DNA of 64,000 nucleotides from JAIEOG01 sp964519985 (GTDB lineage: Bacteria > Bdellovibrionota > FAC87 > UBA2466): positions 1 through 64,000 of the forward strand of contig CAZFMF010000009.1 in assembly GCA_964519985.1 (NCBI GenBank), read 5' to 3'. Made by a program: the position numbers and the translations under genes. Below, piece by piece: positions 50,563 through 59,627 of this stretch (position 1 is its first letter; every line of letters starts with the position of its first letter). Below the pieces are notes generated by a model, which saw only the letters and a program-made list of their open reading frames with translations, made no database searches and had not been told where the DNA came from.

Positions 50563-51348
50563 TCAACGAGGAGCCCTTACCTCTGCCATCGGGGCGATAT
50601 CTTCGATTTCAAACCCAAGCGCTTCGTAAGCTCTACAGGCCGCGGTGTTTTTCTCGTAAACATCGAGGCGGAAGACCGTGATGCCTGTTTCGCTTAGTTT
50701 CCGTATCAGCGCCCGGCCGAGGTCTTTAGCGTAACCTCGCCCGCGATAGTTTGGGTGCGTTAGAAAATGCCCGAGCTGACAAGCGTGCAGGGATGGGTTC
50801 AGAAAGATGGTTCGGGCGTAAGCGACGAGCTTGGAACCGTCCCAGATGCCGAACGCCGGCCATGATTTCATGTCCTCATAGAACACTGGTTCGTCTCCGT
50901 GCTCCCGCATGAATTGAAGCACGGCCGAAAACTCCCCCGGTTGAATAAGGCGAGACTGCGAGCTTTCTCCGGAAACTTCCGATGAGTGGAGTCGATAATA
51001 GCGGACGGGGTGAAAGCTGGAGATTCTTTTTCCCGTGTCCCGGGAGATCACCAAGGGTTTTTGTTCGAAGGAACAGTGAATCTCGGCTTTGCCCCCGAAT
51101 GAAAAAATCCAATCGATGTCATCGGAGTTCAGTTTTCCGGCCGTGTAAAAGACATCGGTGTCGGCGAACCGGGCGCGCATTACGAGCGAGTTGCTTGAAA
51201 GACGGTAGGTCCGGTGGTTAATCCCGCTCTTCAGGTCCTCTTTTCCACATTCAAAAATGTAGACGAGCCGAGCACTGCCTTGCAGAAGCTTGCGAATGCC
51301 GGATATGGTGCGCTCCGTCAACTCACCGGATGAATGGATTTCACTCAT
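50563..51348 (-). CDS. GNAT acetyltransferase with N-terminal extension
   Basis: 261 residues. The C-terminal half is a GNAT domain (LGHFLTHPNYRGRGYAKDLG, RALIRKLSETGITVFRLDVY, AACRAYEALGFEIED). The N-terminal 130 residues (TYRLSSNSLVMRARFADTD, SFHPVRYYRLHS) resemble a second, degenerate GNAT-like fold, as in proteins with tandem acetyltransferase domains. Substrate unknown. Convergent with the DUF6265 gene across the palindrome. Confidence 0.85.
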   Translation of the reverse strand: MSEIHSSGELTERTISGIRKLLQGSARLVYIFECGKEDLKSGINHRTYRLSSNSLVMRARFADTDVFYTAGKLNSDDIDWIFSFGGKAEIHCSFEQKPLVISRDTGKRISSFHPVRYYRLHSSEVSGESSQSRLIQPGEFSAVLQFMREHGDEPVFYEDMKSWPAFGIWDGSKLVAYARTIFLNPSLHACQLGHFLTHPNYRGRGYAKDLGRALIRKLSETGITVFRLDVYEKNTAACRAYEALGFEIEDIAPMAEVRAPR

Positions 51349-51392
51349 AGCGATTCCTTAGTATACTTTCTCCAAACCCCGAAAGACGACTA

Positions 51393-51992
51393 ATGAAAAC
51401 GCAAACAAAACTCTTCTGCCTCTTGGCGTTTACCTTTTTCTGCGCTCCGGCGCGGGCAACGTTGTCTCCGGTCGGTATCGCGATTTTTCCGCCCGTTCAG
51501 TTTCCCGACTCCAAAGTCTACATCACGGGGGTGCGGGTAAGTGCCCTGTGGGGAAGTCATTGGAAAGTGTTTGGAGCTGACATCGGAGTCGTTGGGAATA
51601 TCACGCAGCAAGATATGGTTGGCTTTGCCGTGTCCGGCATCTTCAATGCCGGTTACGGCAACATCTCCATCTTTCCGGCGCAGATTGCCGGGATTGCCAA
51701 TATTGCCGACGGCCGGGTCGATGTTTACGGGCTTCAGTTGGCGGCGGGAGTCAATTACATCCCGAAGGGCGGAACGATTACCGGACTGCAAGTCGCCCTC
51801 GTGAACCTAGCCCAACACACCGATATTCGGGGCTTTCAGGTAGGACTCTACAATACCGCCAATCGCGTTTATGGATTCCAGATCGGCGTGGTCAATCAGG
51901 CCGAATCCCTGCACGGGATTCAACTGGGCCTCATCAACATGCACCGAACCGGCCTTTTCGCCATTGTGCCGGGAATCAATATCGGTCTCTAG
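51393..51992 (+). CDS. LA_2272-family surface repeat protein
   Basis: 199 residues. A signal peptide (LFCLLAFTFFCAPARA) precedes repeating short blocks: GFAVSGIFNAGYGNISIF, GLQLAAGVNYIPKGGTITGL, GFQVGLYNTANRVYGFQIGV, GIQLGLINMHRTGLFAIVP. The repeated hydrophobic G-[FIL]-Q-[VIL]-[GA] pattern, ending in VPGINIGL, defines the LA_2272 surface repeat family, likely an outer-membrane-associated beta-structure. Function unknown. The start ATG at 51393 fits the signal peptide. It is a single gene convergent with a cupin gene. Confidence 0.85.
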   Translation: MKTQTKLFCLLAFTFFCAPARATLSPVGIAIFPPVQFPDSKVYITGVRVSALWGSHWKVFGADIGVVGNITQQDMVGFAVSGIFNAGYGNISIFPAQIAGIANIADGRVDVYGLQLAAGVNYIPKGGTITGLQVALVNLAQHTDIRGFQVGLYNTANRVYGFQIGVVNQAESLHGIQLGLINMHRTGLFAIVPGINIGL

Positions 51993-52064
51993 TTCCCTTA
52001 GTCAGGGCTATTCCAGAGGGGATATAAGGACCCGCCCGGGGTTAAGTAGTTTCCGCCGTGGCGG

Positions 52065-52481
52065 TTATTCGAGTCGAATGGTTTTACTGGGGTCGTAGTA
52101 CGGGGCGTCCATACTGACGAGGATGGCCTTGCCCGACAGCGTCCAATACTTGTGCGGGACATCCTTGGGAACGGAAACAAAGTCTCCTTTTTCAATTTCA
52201 AATTTGTCAGTGCCCATCTGAACCCGAACCTTGCCTTCCAGAACCAGTAAACTATGGTCGGCGTCCGGGTGCTTGTGCAGGGGAAGCTCGCCCGTAAATT
52301 CTACTAAGTTAATGCGAATCGTTTCGGTCTTTCGGATGTTCCACACTCGAACATTCTTATCTTGGGTGATCGGCTTGCTCGCCAATATGGATTTGTATTT
52401 CAGAACGGTGCTTTCGCTCGCAGTGTTCGATGCGATGCCGTTGCCGCAATGAAATAGTAGCCCGATTAGAAGTGCTTTCAT
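52065..52481 (-). CDS. Periplasmic cupin-domain protein
   Basis: 138 residues from the ATG at 52481; a GTG at 52487 is possible. A signal peptide (KALLIGLLFHCGNGIA) precedes a cupin: LPLHKHPDADHSLLVLEGKV supplies three His and an Asp as metal ligands, and GDFVSVPKDVPHKYWT the second motif. Cupins of this kind bind a metal and may be enzymes or sugar/ligand binders; the substrate is unknown. It ends facing the LA_2272 gene. Confidence 0.82.
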   Translation of the reverse strand: MKALLIGLLFHCGNGIASNTASESTVLKYKSILASKPITQDKNVRVWNIRKTETIRINLVEFTGELPLHKHPDADHSLLVLEGKVRVQMGTDKFEIEKGDFVSVPKDVPHKYWTLSGKAILVSMDAPYYDPSKTIRLE

Positions 52482-52582
52482 CCGCACAAGATTAAGCCGC
52501 CTCTAGGAACCCGACAAGCGGGCGGCGCTTATCGGAGTGATAGAGACTTTTAATGCATTGGGGAAGATTGGGCTCGGCGTAT

Positions 52583-53136
52583 CTACTCGTGCCTCAGAGG
52601 TTCAACCCCTAGCTTAACGACGAAACCTTCAAACTCGACGTGAACACCTTTTTTGCCCATGTGCTTTTCGGCGGAAAATTTGGCTGACTGAGTGCACTTG
52701 CCGGAGCAGGCACCGGCGAGTTTGTCGAGTTTCCACTCAATCAGGTGTAGCCAGTAGTCCGGCTGCATCTTGTAAATGGCGGGAGTCACCGATAGTTCCA
52801 GAGGGTCCTTCGATTCTACGGTCGCTTCCACTTCATTGGTAGCTACGTTTAAGCTGACCTTCGCTAGGCGCCGATCCGAGAGCCGGACCGGGGCTTTGAT
52901 ACTGAAGGTGACGCTTTTGCTTTCAAACGCGATTTCGATACCTTCGGTTCCCAGATTCTTTTTGGTCGAGAAAGTGACCGATTGAATGCAGTTTCCTGCG
53001 CATGCGCCGGCAAGTTCGTCCAACTCCCAGTGAATCTGGTGGAGCCAGAAATCCGGCTTCATTTCGTATGTCACGGGGTTCGCGGTCAGCTTGAGCAACC
53101 AATGATCGTAACCAAAGCTAAAAGTGATTTCCTCAT
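52583..53136 (-). pseudogene. Repeat-containing lipoprotein with an apparent frameshift
   Basis: The body (53098-52583, 171 residues from a TTG) has two similar units: VTYEMKPDFWLHQIHWELDE with ACAGNCIQS, and AIYKMQPDYWLHLIEWKLDK with ACSGKCTQS, an internal duplication. An ATG at 53136 with an excellent ribosome site (GGGAGGGG) encodes MRKSLLALVTIIGCSS, a lipoprotein signal ending in a lipobox Cys, then stops, because it is out of frame with the body by one base. Joining the two would give an ordinary lipoprotein. Either the gene is broken or the assembly has an indel; I cannot tell which. Confidence 0.6.
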
Positions 53137-53231
53137 GATCCCCTCCCTAATTCTTTTCTTGGCTAGCACAGGATTTAACCCGCGCAAACTCTAAAGGTAG
53201 GGAGGGGTGCTTTAGTGAACACAGAAGCGTC

Positions 53232-53260
53232 GGCCGGCTCATTGAGAAAATGAGCCGGCC
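53232..53260 (-). terminator. Strong 12-bp hairpin
   Basis: GGCCGGCTCATT (53232-53243) and AATGAGCCGGCC (53249-53260) pair perfectly over 12 bp with a 5-base loop, just downstream of the gene ending at 53276. No T-run follows, yet the stem is very stable, so it is a likely terminator or an attenuator before the lipoprotein gene. Confidence 0.6.
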
Positions 53261-53275
53261 CTTCCGCAACGCTAT

Positions 53276-53764
53276 TTAAGCATCGGTGAGCGCTTCAAAC
53301 ACGGTGGCGACATACTCCTTCCCATAGTAACCGTAGTAGCATTTTCCATTTTGCGTCGAGCCGACCATCTTTCCCCCGATGAAGTCATTGCCCCGTCGCA
53401 CGCGGCAGATATGAAGCTGGACGTTGCCCGGTTGCTCCACACCGCCGGCGACAAGATAGGGATCGCTCAGCGAGGTGCTGTAGAAAAAACGCATTCTCCC
53501 GTAGCGATCCTGCAGCACTTGGTAGTTAGTATAAGCGTACTCTTTTCCGTAGTAGCCCACGTAGCATTTGCCATCCGCCTTAACGAGCTTGCCCACGATT
53601 TGCCCGCCGGCACGACACACATAGACATTCTTCGTTCCCTCACGGCCCACCGAGACCGGTCTTGACCCGATGAACCCATTGGAACCGTTGATCCATTCGC
53701 CGGAATAGCCAAACGCCATGGAGGCTTGGAATAGAACTGACAGTGTAAAAAATAGCCGTTTCAT
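53276..53764 (-). CDS. Secreted DM9-repeat (DUF3421) protein
   Basis: 162 residues from the ATG at 53764 (AGGAG upstream). A signal peptide (RLFFTLSVLFQASMAFG) precedes two DM9/DUF3421 repeats: YVCRAGGQIVGKLVKADGKC then YVGYYGKEYAYTNYQVL, and HICRVRRGNDFIGGKMV with KCYYGYYGKEYVATVFEAL. DM9 repeats in eukaryotes bind mannose-rich sugars; the bacterial role is unknown. The protein is probably extracellular, and the paired repeats suggest a lectin-like fold. Followed by a strong hairpin. Confidence 0.82.
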   Translation of the reverse strand: MKRLFFTLSVLFQASMAFGYSGEWINGSNGFIGSRPVSVGREGTKNVYVCRAGGQIVGKLVKADGKCYVGYYGKEYAYTNYQVLQDRYGRMRFFYSTSLSDPYLVAGGVEQPGNVQLHICRVRRGNDFIGGKMVGSTQNGKCYYGYYGKEYVATVFEALTDA

Positions 53765-53871
53765 CCTTTTTCTCCTGTTACGGGGAGCAACTCCCTTACT
53801 GACACACGCGAAATGGCGCGCCAAAACGGCTCAAACAGTTTGGAGGAAGGGTTCTCGAGGTTTTCGGTGGT

Positions 53872-54234
53872 TTAACGGCGGACGTCCGAACTCAGAACGT
53901 CCCTAAGAGTCAGCGGCCGCCCGTAAACATGGGGGAATTTTTCGCCATCGGTGGCCGGTTCCCAGCGGAGCGATTCGCCAAAGGCCTTTTCCGAGAACTT
54001 TACGATATATATCGGGCGCTGGTTGGCGAAGTAGCGAACAATCACTCCCTCCAGCTGTTTCTTGCTGGAGAGGTGGATAAAGCCATCCTTGATATCGACG
54101 GGGGAGCCGGGAAAGGTTCCTTTCTCTTTAAACGCTTTCCATTCGGGTTCGGTGAGGACTTTGTAAACCGATGGGCTCACGTTAGAGGCGAGAATCGTGA
54201 GCGGGAAAAACAAAATCGGGATCAGCTTTTTCAT
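53872..54234 (-). CDS. Secreted DUF952-like protein
   Basis: 120 residues. A short signal peptide (KLIPILFFPLTILA) precedes a DUF952-like domain: VYKVLTEPEWKAFKEKG, DIKDGFIHLSSKKQ, and SLRWEPATDGEKFPHVYGRP. DUF952 proteins are usually cytosolic and of unknown function, so a signal peptide is a variation. The start ATG at 54234 lies 20 bases from the stop of the acyltransferase-like gene, so the two are probably co-transcribed. Confidence 0.8.
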   Translation of the reverse strand: MKKLIPILFFPLTILASNVSPSVYKVLTEPEWKAFKEKGTFPGSPVDIKDGFIHLSSKKQLEGVIVRYFANQRPIYIVKFSEKAFGESLRWEPATDGEKFPHVYGRPLTLRDVLSSDVRR

Positions 54235-54253
54235 GGCGCTTTCGTACCAGGGA

Positions 54254-56104
54254 CTAAGCGCGTTGCCAATGCGGCTGGGTGGCGTGCGGCTGAGAACTTC
54301 GATTTACCGCCCTTTCGTTCACCGCTCGTTTGTCCGCTAGGGAACAAATCTCTTTGAGCGCTTGCTCTAAACGGCCGATAAATCGTTTTTGTTCGTGGTA
54401 ACTGCGCCCGCCCTTTAAGCTGCTCATCAGGCATAGGTAGAGATGATTGTTAAAAAGGGTGTAGTGACCCGCAATTCCACCCTTCGGCAGAAAGGAGAGG
54501 TTGACTCCGTACCGCCCGGCCAGTTCGAATCCAGTTTGCTGAGGAATATGGGATACCCAAACGTCCTGCATAAAAAAGCGCCGTAGGAAGTTCGCACAGA
54601 AAGCACTGAGGACTAGGACCAGGGAGCGCAGTCCGAACATGCCTAGCGTTCCATCGCTGAGAGCTCGGATCATGGTCAGCGTTCCCAGGTAGATCTCATC
54701 CTGCGCCTGCTTCTGGCGTTTGATTTCAAGATTGTGCGCTTCGATCGCCCGGAAGAGGGTGTCGGGATTGGGGTTGTGGACAAAGTCTTTCATTTCTGAA
54801 GTCGTCGCGCAGTACCTCCAAATATCCCCGTACCTCACATTTCTGAGGTTGATGAAATTTCCGACGATCGGGCACTTGGAAAAACTCTTCTGGTACGCCA
54901 AATGGAGACCGCAATGAAAAGCTGCATCGGCGCCCAGTCCGCGCGACTTGAAGGCATTGACTCCAATCCCTTCGATCTTGTGAACAATCTTGTCTCCGGA
55001 AAAAAAGCCGTGTTGGGTAACCGCGGAGATGGAGTCGTGAACCTTGGCAACTTCCTCTTCGCTTAAGAAAGAGGTGTCCAGTTCCACTTTTTCGAAGCGC
55101 ACCGGTTCCGGCTTCGGTTGGGGATCCGGGAATTCCTTCTGGAGCTCGATGCAAGATTTGTGAAGTTCGGAACAAAGCTTCGCGGAAAATGTCCCGCCAA
55201 TTCCGCACCAAGGGTTGACCGTGATTCCCGCCCGGGCATTGCCCGTCACGACCGCGTACATGCTGCGACGGTGATCGCGATTGGAGTAGTTTTTTTTATG
55301 CACCACGTGAAGGACTTCGTTTTCCGACGTGGGCGAATCATCGATATCAATCGACACCGCGAAGGCGGCGTTGTCGAGGATCGCCATGGAATGCGGATTT
55401 TCCTTTTGTACCCGGGCGAAAATCGGAATCGTGATCCGATTGTTCACCCAGGTGAGTTCCCCCACCAACGTTCGGCTAGCCATGGCGGCGGCGGAAGACG
55501 TGCGATCATCTTCCAGAATTCGAGTGATTTGATCAACGAGCTGCCAATAGGAAAGGGCCTGGCCATTCCCAGTTGTAAGAGAGAGCCGATAAGGAACTGC
55601 TTGAACCCAGAGAATGGCGTAGTCGCTGGGCGCTTTGTCTTCGATGCGATGATTGGGAGCTTTTCCTCGAAACTCGGAAACCATGAGTCTCGAGAATAAG
55701 TACTGGTATCGGGACATATCGAGGGGTTTGCTTCCTTCAAACTCCTCCTTCAAAGTTTGGGTTTCTACTTTGGTTTTGAAATCTCGTAGCCCTTTAATGA
55801 TCTGGGCGGCTTTTCGAGCGGGATTCGTTTCGGGGTCGGCCGATAAGATAAACGATGCCGACATTTCCGGGTAAAAAAGCTCAGGAAACCCCCAGCATTT
55901 AAAGTCCAGGGCATTTTCTCCTTGCTTCAGGCCCCGGGGGATGACTGCTTCACGAGTGGCGATCCCAAAAACACCTCCCCAAAGCTTCATTGCCAAAAGA
56001 AAGAAACGCCGCGCGACGGGGCCCTTAATGTGCTTTGCGCCAAACCGGTGAGCTAAGTCAGAGAAGGGAACGAATGGGTGTGGAGGGATCGTGTCTTTGC
56101 CCAT
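54254..56104 (-). CDS. Carnitine/choline acyltransferase-like protein lacking the usual catalytic motif
   Basis: 616 residues from the ATG at 56104 (GAGGG upstream); a GTG at 56122 would add 6 residues. The overall order of segments resembles choline/carnitine acyltransferases: MSRYQYLFSRLMVSEFRGK, ILWVQAVPYRL, AMASRTLVGELTWVNNRIT, NRDHRRSMYAVVTGNARAGI and GLGADAAFHCGLHLAYQKS. In true enzymes the middle block reads close to YEHxxxEG with the catalytic His; here the position reads VNPWCGIGG, with no His. It may bind a CoA/carnitine ligand without transferase activity, or use another residue. Family assignment moderate. Confidence 0.6.
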   Translation of the reverse strand: MGKDTIPPHPFVPFSDLAHRFGAKHIKGPVARRFFLLAMKLWGGVFGIATREAVIPRGLKQGENALDFKCWGFPELFYPEMSASFILSADPETNPARKAAQIIKGLRDFKTKVETQTLKEEFEGSKPLDMSRYQYLFSRLMVSEFRGKAPNHRIEDKAPSDYAILWVQAVPYRLSLTTGNGQALSYWQLVDQITRILEDDRTSSAAAMASRTLVGELTWVNNRITIPIFARVQKENPHSMAILDNAAFAVSIDIDDSPTSENEVLHVVHKKNYSNRDHRRSMYAVVTGNARAGITVNPWCGIGGTFSAKLCSELHKSCIELQKEFPDPQPKPEPVRFEKVELDTSFLSEEEVAKVHDSISAVTQHGFFSGDKIVHKIEGIGVNAFKSRGLGADAAFHCGLHLAYQKSFSKCPIVGNFINLRNVRYGDIWRYCATTSEMKDFVHNPNPDTLFRAIEAHNLEIKRQKQAQDEIYLGTLTMIRALSDGTLGMFGLRSLVLVLSAFCANFLRRFFMQDVWVSHIPQQTGFELAGRYGVNLSFLPKGGIAGHYTLFNNHLYLCLMSSLKGGRSYHEQKRFIGRLEQALKEICSLADKRAVNERAVNRSSQPHATQPHWQRA

Positions 56105-56464
56105 GTCGCCCTCGTTCACCACACAATTTTCGGTTTACCTCGTGAGAAGGTCAAGCGATTGGGTGAGGGTAGAGATAACGCATCGCGATTCTTGTCAGCT
56201 GAACCTAAGGCGAGTGTGGGATGTTAGTTGTCTATCGAAGGCTTGAGCCATGAAGACGCGGGTAGGCCGAAAACAAATAGAAAGGAAACAAGCACTCGCA
56301 TTTGGGCTCCAATCGTCCGATCCACTCTGCAAATCGCGATCGATTTTAGTGGAAGTACGGAGTTCGTCAAACCGTTTCATATATTAAATCAATTAGTTAC
56401 TGCTCTAACGCGCGAAACTCGTTTCTCATGGATCTGGGGTTTGCTCTTGTGTTAAGGCCCCTCG
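56105..56464. other. Gene-free stretch
   Basis: Between the divergent genes at 56104 (-) and 56465 (+). The frames here hold only short ORFs without coherent sequence. The part at 56379-56410 is AT-rich and probably carries promoter elements for one or both flanking genes. I see no other structure. Confidence 0.5.
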
Positions 56465-57586
56465 ATGAGTGGTTTTTTGTTCTTTTGGTTTTTATTGCTA
56501 ACCGTCCCCTCTCTCTGCCTGGCGGCGGGCTCCGTGAAAGAGAAGGATGCGGAATTCCTGCGACGCCTTCCCGCCGGCGAGCTTCGGGCGGAAGAGGAGG
56601 ACGGGCTGCTCAAATGCGTGCAGCGCTTAACTGCACTCGGAAATACCTTGAGTATCAACCTCGTGAAAATCCCCCGCGTGGAGCGGCGAAACCTGGATCG
56701 GTTTTACGGTGGCCACTTTATTCGATTGGACCTCGCGGCGACGGCAGAGGACGGGTACGTGCAGGCGGGTACTTTCGTGGGCGCTCTTTACCCCGACAGC
56801 GAAGGGGGGGAGCCGACGGTTGAATTTAGAGTCGATAAGATGAACGGGTACGGCTTTCTGGATCCACAGTATCGGGCCGCCCAGATCCGCGAAATCAATG
56901 ACCGAGCCGCTAAGGAAATAAAGAATGATGTAACTTGGCTTCGGTATGTCAAACAAACCAATCCTGAATTCTTGCGGATGGTTTGGGATTTTCCGGGCGT
57001 GAAACACGTTGTGATTGGCCCTTCGAATGACGGCTACATGGTTCCGGTTTTCAAAGTCGTGATCGCGGACCCGGACGATGCCCATAAGTTCTTGATGCGC
57101 TTTGGCGACCAGTTCCGGGGCATTGATATCGAGATACCGGGTTACAACGATGGATCCGATTTTGGTCGAGGCATCGCCGTTTATCAGCGGAATGGCTCGA
57201 AATCCTCCCGAAGGCTGGGCAAGATTATCGACGGCACGGCCTCTCTGCCGGTGGTGGCTCCTGATTTTAATAAGCTCGATGAGAGCTTAAAAGAGGCAGT
57301 CGAGCTAGCGTATCAGACCTGCGGAGAAATCGTGACGGAAGGTCCGAATACCTATCTCGAGTTCATGAGTTTTGAGACCAAAGTCTCCGCAGTGGTAGAT
57401 TTCTCAAACGCGCCCGAACGGCTGATCTCGGGGGGGAAGCTAAAACCTGTGCCGGGCAACCCCAATCAGTATTCGGGAAAGCTCAAGCTAAGAACGATCA
57501 TTGAACTTTCTTCCGAAGAATCTGTAACTATGATCCAAAGCAAAGAGGGATACGTTACCCCGATTCGAAAGGCATTCCGGAATTAG
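56465..57586 (+). CDS. Secreted protein of unknown function
   Basis: 373 residues. A signal peptide (FLFFWFLLLTVPSLCLAAG) precedes a mixed alpha/beta protein with segments such as GYMVPVFKVVIADPDDAHKF and GIDIEIPGYND. Two cysteines (LLKCVQR, YQTCGEI) may pair. No domain or catalytic motif recognised. It ends next to a truncated coding remnant on the opposite strand, suggesting rearrangement nearby. Confidence 0.65.
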   Translation: MSGFLFFWFLLLTVPSLCLAAGSVKEKDAEFLRRLPAGELRAEEEDGLLKCVQRLTALGNTLSINLVKIPRVERRNLDRFYGGHFIRLDLAATAEDGYVQAGTFVGALYPDSEGGEPTVEFRVDKMNGYGFLDPQYRAAQIREINDRAAKEIKNDVTWLRYVKQTNPEFLRMVWDFPGVKHVVIGPSNDGYMVPVFKVVIADPDDAHKFLMRFGDQFRGIDIEIPGYNDGSDFGRGIAVYQRNGSKSSRRLGKIIDGTASLPVVAPDFNKLDESLKEAVELAYQTCGEIVTEGPNTYLEFMSFETKVSAVVDFSNAPERLISGGKLKPVPGNPNQYSGKLKLRTIIELSSEESVTMIQSKEGYVTPIRKAFRN

Positions 57587-57592
57587 GGGGTG

Positions 57593-57787
57593 CTAATTCA
57601 GCACGGGAATCTCAATCTCAGTTTTTGACTGCCGTTCTGGTTTGCTTCCGACGCAATTCAGGGTCACGCGCATTTTGTGAGTGTACGCGTCTTCGGCCTG
57701 GGGCGTTCCTTCATAGCAATTGCACGGAAAAAGCTCGTAAAGTACAGTACGGTTTGGTGGCAGGGAAAAATTTATGGAAAAACAAAC
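57593..57787 (-). pseudogene. C-terminal remnant of a lost secreted protein gene
   Basis: On the minus strand a frame is open from an in-frame stop at 57788-57790 to a TAG at 57593-57595 and reads coherently (INFSLPPNRTVLYELFPCNC, YEGTPQAEDAYTHKM, then NCVGSKPERQSKTEIEIPVL). It has no start codon and its 5' part overlaps the receiver gene starting at 57774. The regular Cys spacing and strand-like pattern suggest the last 64 residues of an extracytoplasmic protein whose front was removed. Could be coincidence. Confidence 0.35.
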
Positions 57788-58193
57788 TTACGACTTGAGT
57801 GGAAATGCTCCGGTTGCGTTGGTGGACGACGTTCAAAGCGATATCAAGTTTTTTGAGGTGTATTACAAAAAGTCCAAAATCAAAAACCCACTAATCAATT
57901 TTTCTTCGGGAATCGAGTTCCTGGCATACCTCGACGAGGTGGAGAGGGGGGTCAAGGAAATGCCCGCTCTAGTTTTTCTTGATATCAATATGCCCAAAAT
58001 GAGCGGCCATGAAACGCTGGCGATAATGAAAAAGCGTAAGCCGTTCAAAGATGTTCCGGTCGTGCTGATGCTCACAAGTTCTACGAGAGATGCCGATAAA
58101 AAATCAGCTAAAGAAGGGGGAGCGGCAGAATATTTCGTTAAGCCGCTCGACGGCAGTGCCTATGTTCAGTTTTTTAATTCACTGGTAGCCTGA
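57774..58193 (+). CDS. Single-domain response regulator
   Basis: 139 residues. ALVDDVQSDIKFF, phospho-acceptor Asp in VFLDINMPKMSG, switch Thr in LMLTSSTRDAD and Lys in YFVKPLDGS mark a complete receiver without output domain. It ends 30 bases from the convergent membrane kinase gene (58224-59627), making that kinase the likely phosphodonor. The start ATG follows CAGGGA. Adjacent to an apparent coding remnant on the opposite strand. Confidence 0.9.
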   Translation: MEKQTYDLSGNAPVALVDDVQSDIKFFEVYYKKSKIKNPLINFSSGIEFLAYLDEVERGVKEMPALVFLDINMPKMSGHETLAIMKKRKPFKDVPVVLMLTSSTRDADKKSAKEGGAAEYFVKPLDGSAYVQFFNSLVA

Positions 58194-58223
58194 CCACTGA
58201 ACTGAGACTCAAGACATTCTATC

Positions 58224-59627
58224 TCAAGCCCTCATTCGACTTTGATGAGCTGCGGAATCGGCAGTTTCAACGGACTCCCGTAAATTGACATTTGCGCCGA
58301 GTGAGAAAATAAATGTCGAGCCCACACCGGGCTTGGACTCTACCCATATTTTTCCGCCATGCTTTTCCACGATCTTCTTGCATATGCTCAGGCCCGCCCC
58401 GGTTCCAGGGTATTCACTACTGCTGTGCAAACGCTTGAACATTTCGAAAATCCGTCCGAAATATTGGGGGTCAATACCGATTCCGTTGTCTTGAACAGAA
58501 ATGAGCCATTCCGAACCATTCTTGTGTGCGGAGATGTGAATCTTGGGTTGAGACTTATCGCTAAACTTAATGGCGTTTTCTATTAAGTTTTGCATCAACC
58601 TCGTGAGTAGCGAAAGATTTCCTTTTAGGGTGGGAAGCGAATCTAGAGTAACCGTAGCATTTTTCTGAGAAATCACTGCTTCTAGATTGGATAGAACGGA
58701 ATGTGCAACTTGGTTTAACGGAATCGGTTCGCGTAAACTAACCTCCCTACCCACCCTCGAGTACTCTAGGATATCATCGATAACGTTATTCATAGCTCTC
58801 GCCCCTTCGACGGCGTTGCGAGCATACACTTTGGCCTCCGGGTTCAATTCATTCCCGCACGACTCTTCAAACAGAAGGCAATTCGTTGCGACCGATCGCA
58901 GGGGAGATTTTAAATCATGGGCTGCAACCTGGGCGAACTGCTCAAGCTCCCGGTTTGACTCGGTGAGTTCCTGAGTGCGAGAATCGAGAGCTGCATTCGT
59001 GACCTCTAAATCCGCTTGGCGAATACTAATACTTCGAAGCTCGTTGCACCCTTTCAAACAGGAAATGGTAAGGAAGATATTTTCGAAAAGAACCCATCCA
59101 GCGTGTTCAAGCCAACGCCATTGGCTGGCAACGGGAATACCATAGACGGACTGGGGCCAATACACTCCGCGAAAGTAGTGATCGAGGGCTACAACTATGG
59201 TCCCCGTAATGAGAACCCGCCAATCTCGATAAAACGCGAGGAATGCAAGCGATCCGAATACGTGAAAATGGGTTTCCAGTCGACCGGCCATTAAATGGAT
59301 AAGTAACGCCGACATCATCATTTGGGAGAAGGCAATGACGTGCCTGGTTACCGTTTTGCCGGGATACAGAAACGCCAACAGTACCGGAAAGAAAGTGAGC
59401 GCACCTCCGAGAAAAATAGCCGCCCAGACGTGGATGTGCGTATCACTAACTGAACCCTCCCATCTTAGTGGCGAGATCACAAACGCGCAGAATATCCCGA
59501 AACACCATTGGCCAATCATGAGATAGGCGAACAATCTATCCGCGTCCTTATAAATCTTTGCTTGAAACTCTCGGTAGATTGCCAGCGCTCGTTCGTTCGG
59601 CTGCAACTCACTATTCAGTGGGGTCAT
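58224..59627 (-). CDS. Membrane histidine kinase with multi-helix N-terminal domain
   Basis: 467 residues from the ATG at 59627 (GGGAGGAG upstream). About five to six membrane helices (LFAYLMIGQWCFGIFCAFVI, VWAAIFLGGALTFFPVLLAF, VIAFSQMMMSALLIHLMAG, HVFGSLAFLAFYRDWRVLIT) form the sensor, followed by a HisKA domain with VAAHDLKSPLRSVA, then NLIENAIKF, DNGIGID and GTGAGLSICKK. It overlaps the RedB-like gene by 17 bases. The receiver gene ending at 58193 converges on it and is the likely partner. Confidence 0.92.
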   Translation of the reverse strand: MTPLNSELQPNERALAIYREFQAKIYKDADRLFAYLMIGQWCFGIFCAFVISPLRWEGSVSDTHIHVWAAIFLGGALTFFPVLLAFLYPGKTVTRHVIAFSQMMMSALLIHLMAGRLETHFHVFGSLAFLAFYRDWRVLITGTIVVALDHYFRGVYWPQSVYGIPVASQWRWLEHAGWVLFENIFLTISCLKGCNELRSISIRQADLEVTNAALDSRTQELTESNRELEQFAQVAAHDLKSPLRSVATNCLLFEESCGNELNPEAKVYARNAVEGARAMNNVIDDILEYSRVGREVSLREPIPLNQVAHSVLSNLEAVISQKNATVTLDSLPTLKGNLSLLTRLMQNLIENAIKFSDKSQPKIHISAHKNGSEWLISVQDNGIGIDPQYFGRIFEMFKRLHSSSEYPGTGAGLSICKKIVEKHGGKIWVESKPGVGSTFIFSLGANVNLRESVETADSAAHQSRMRA

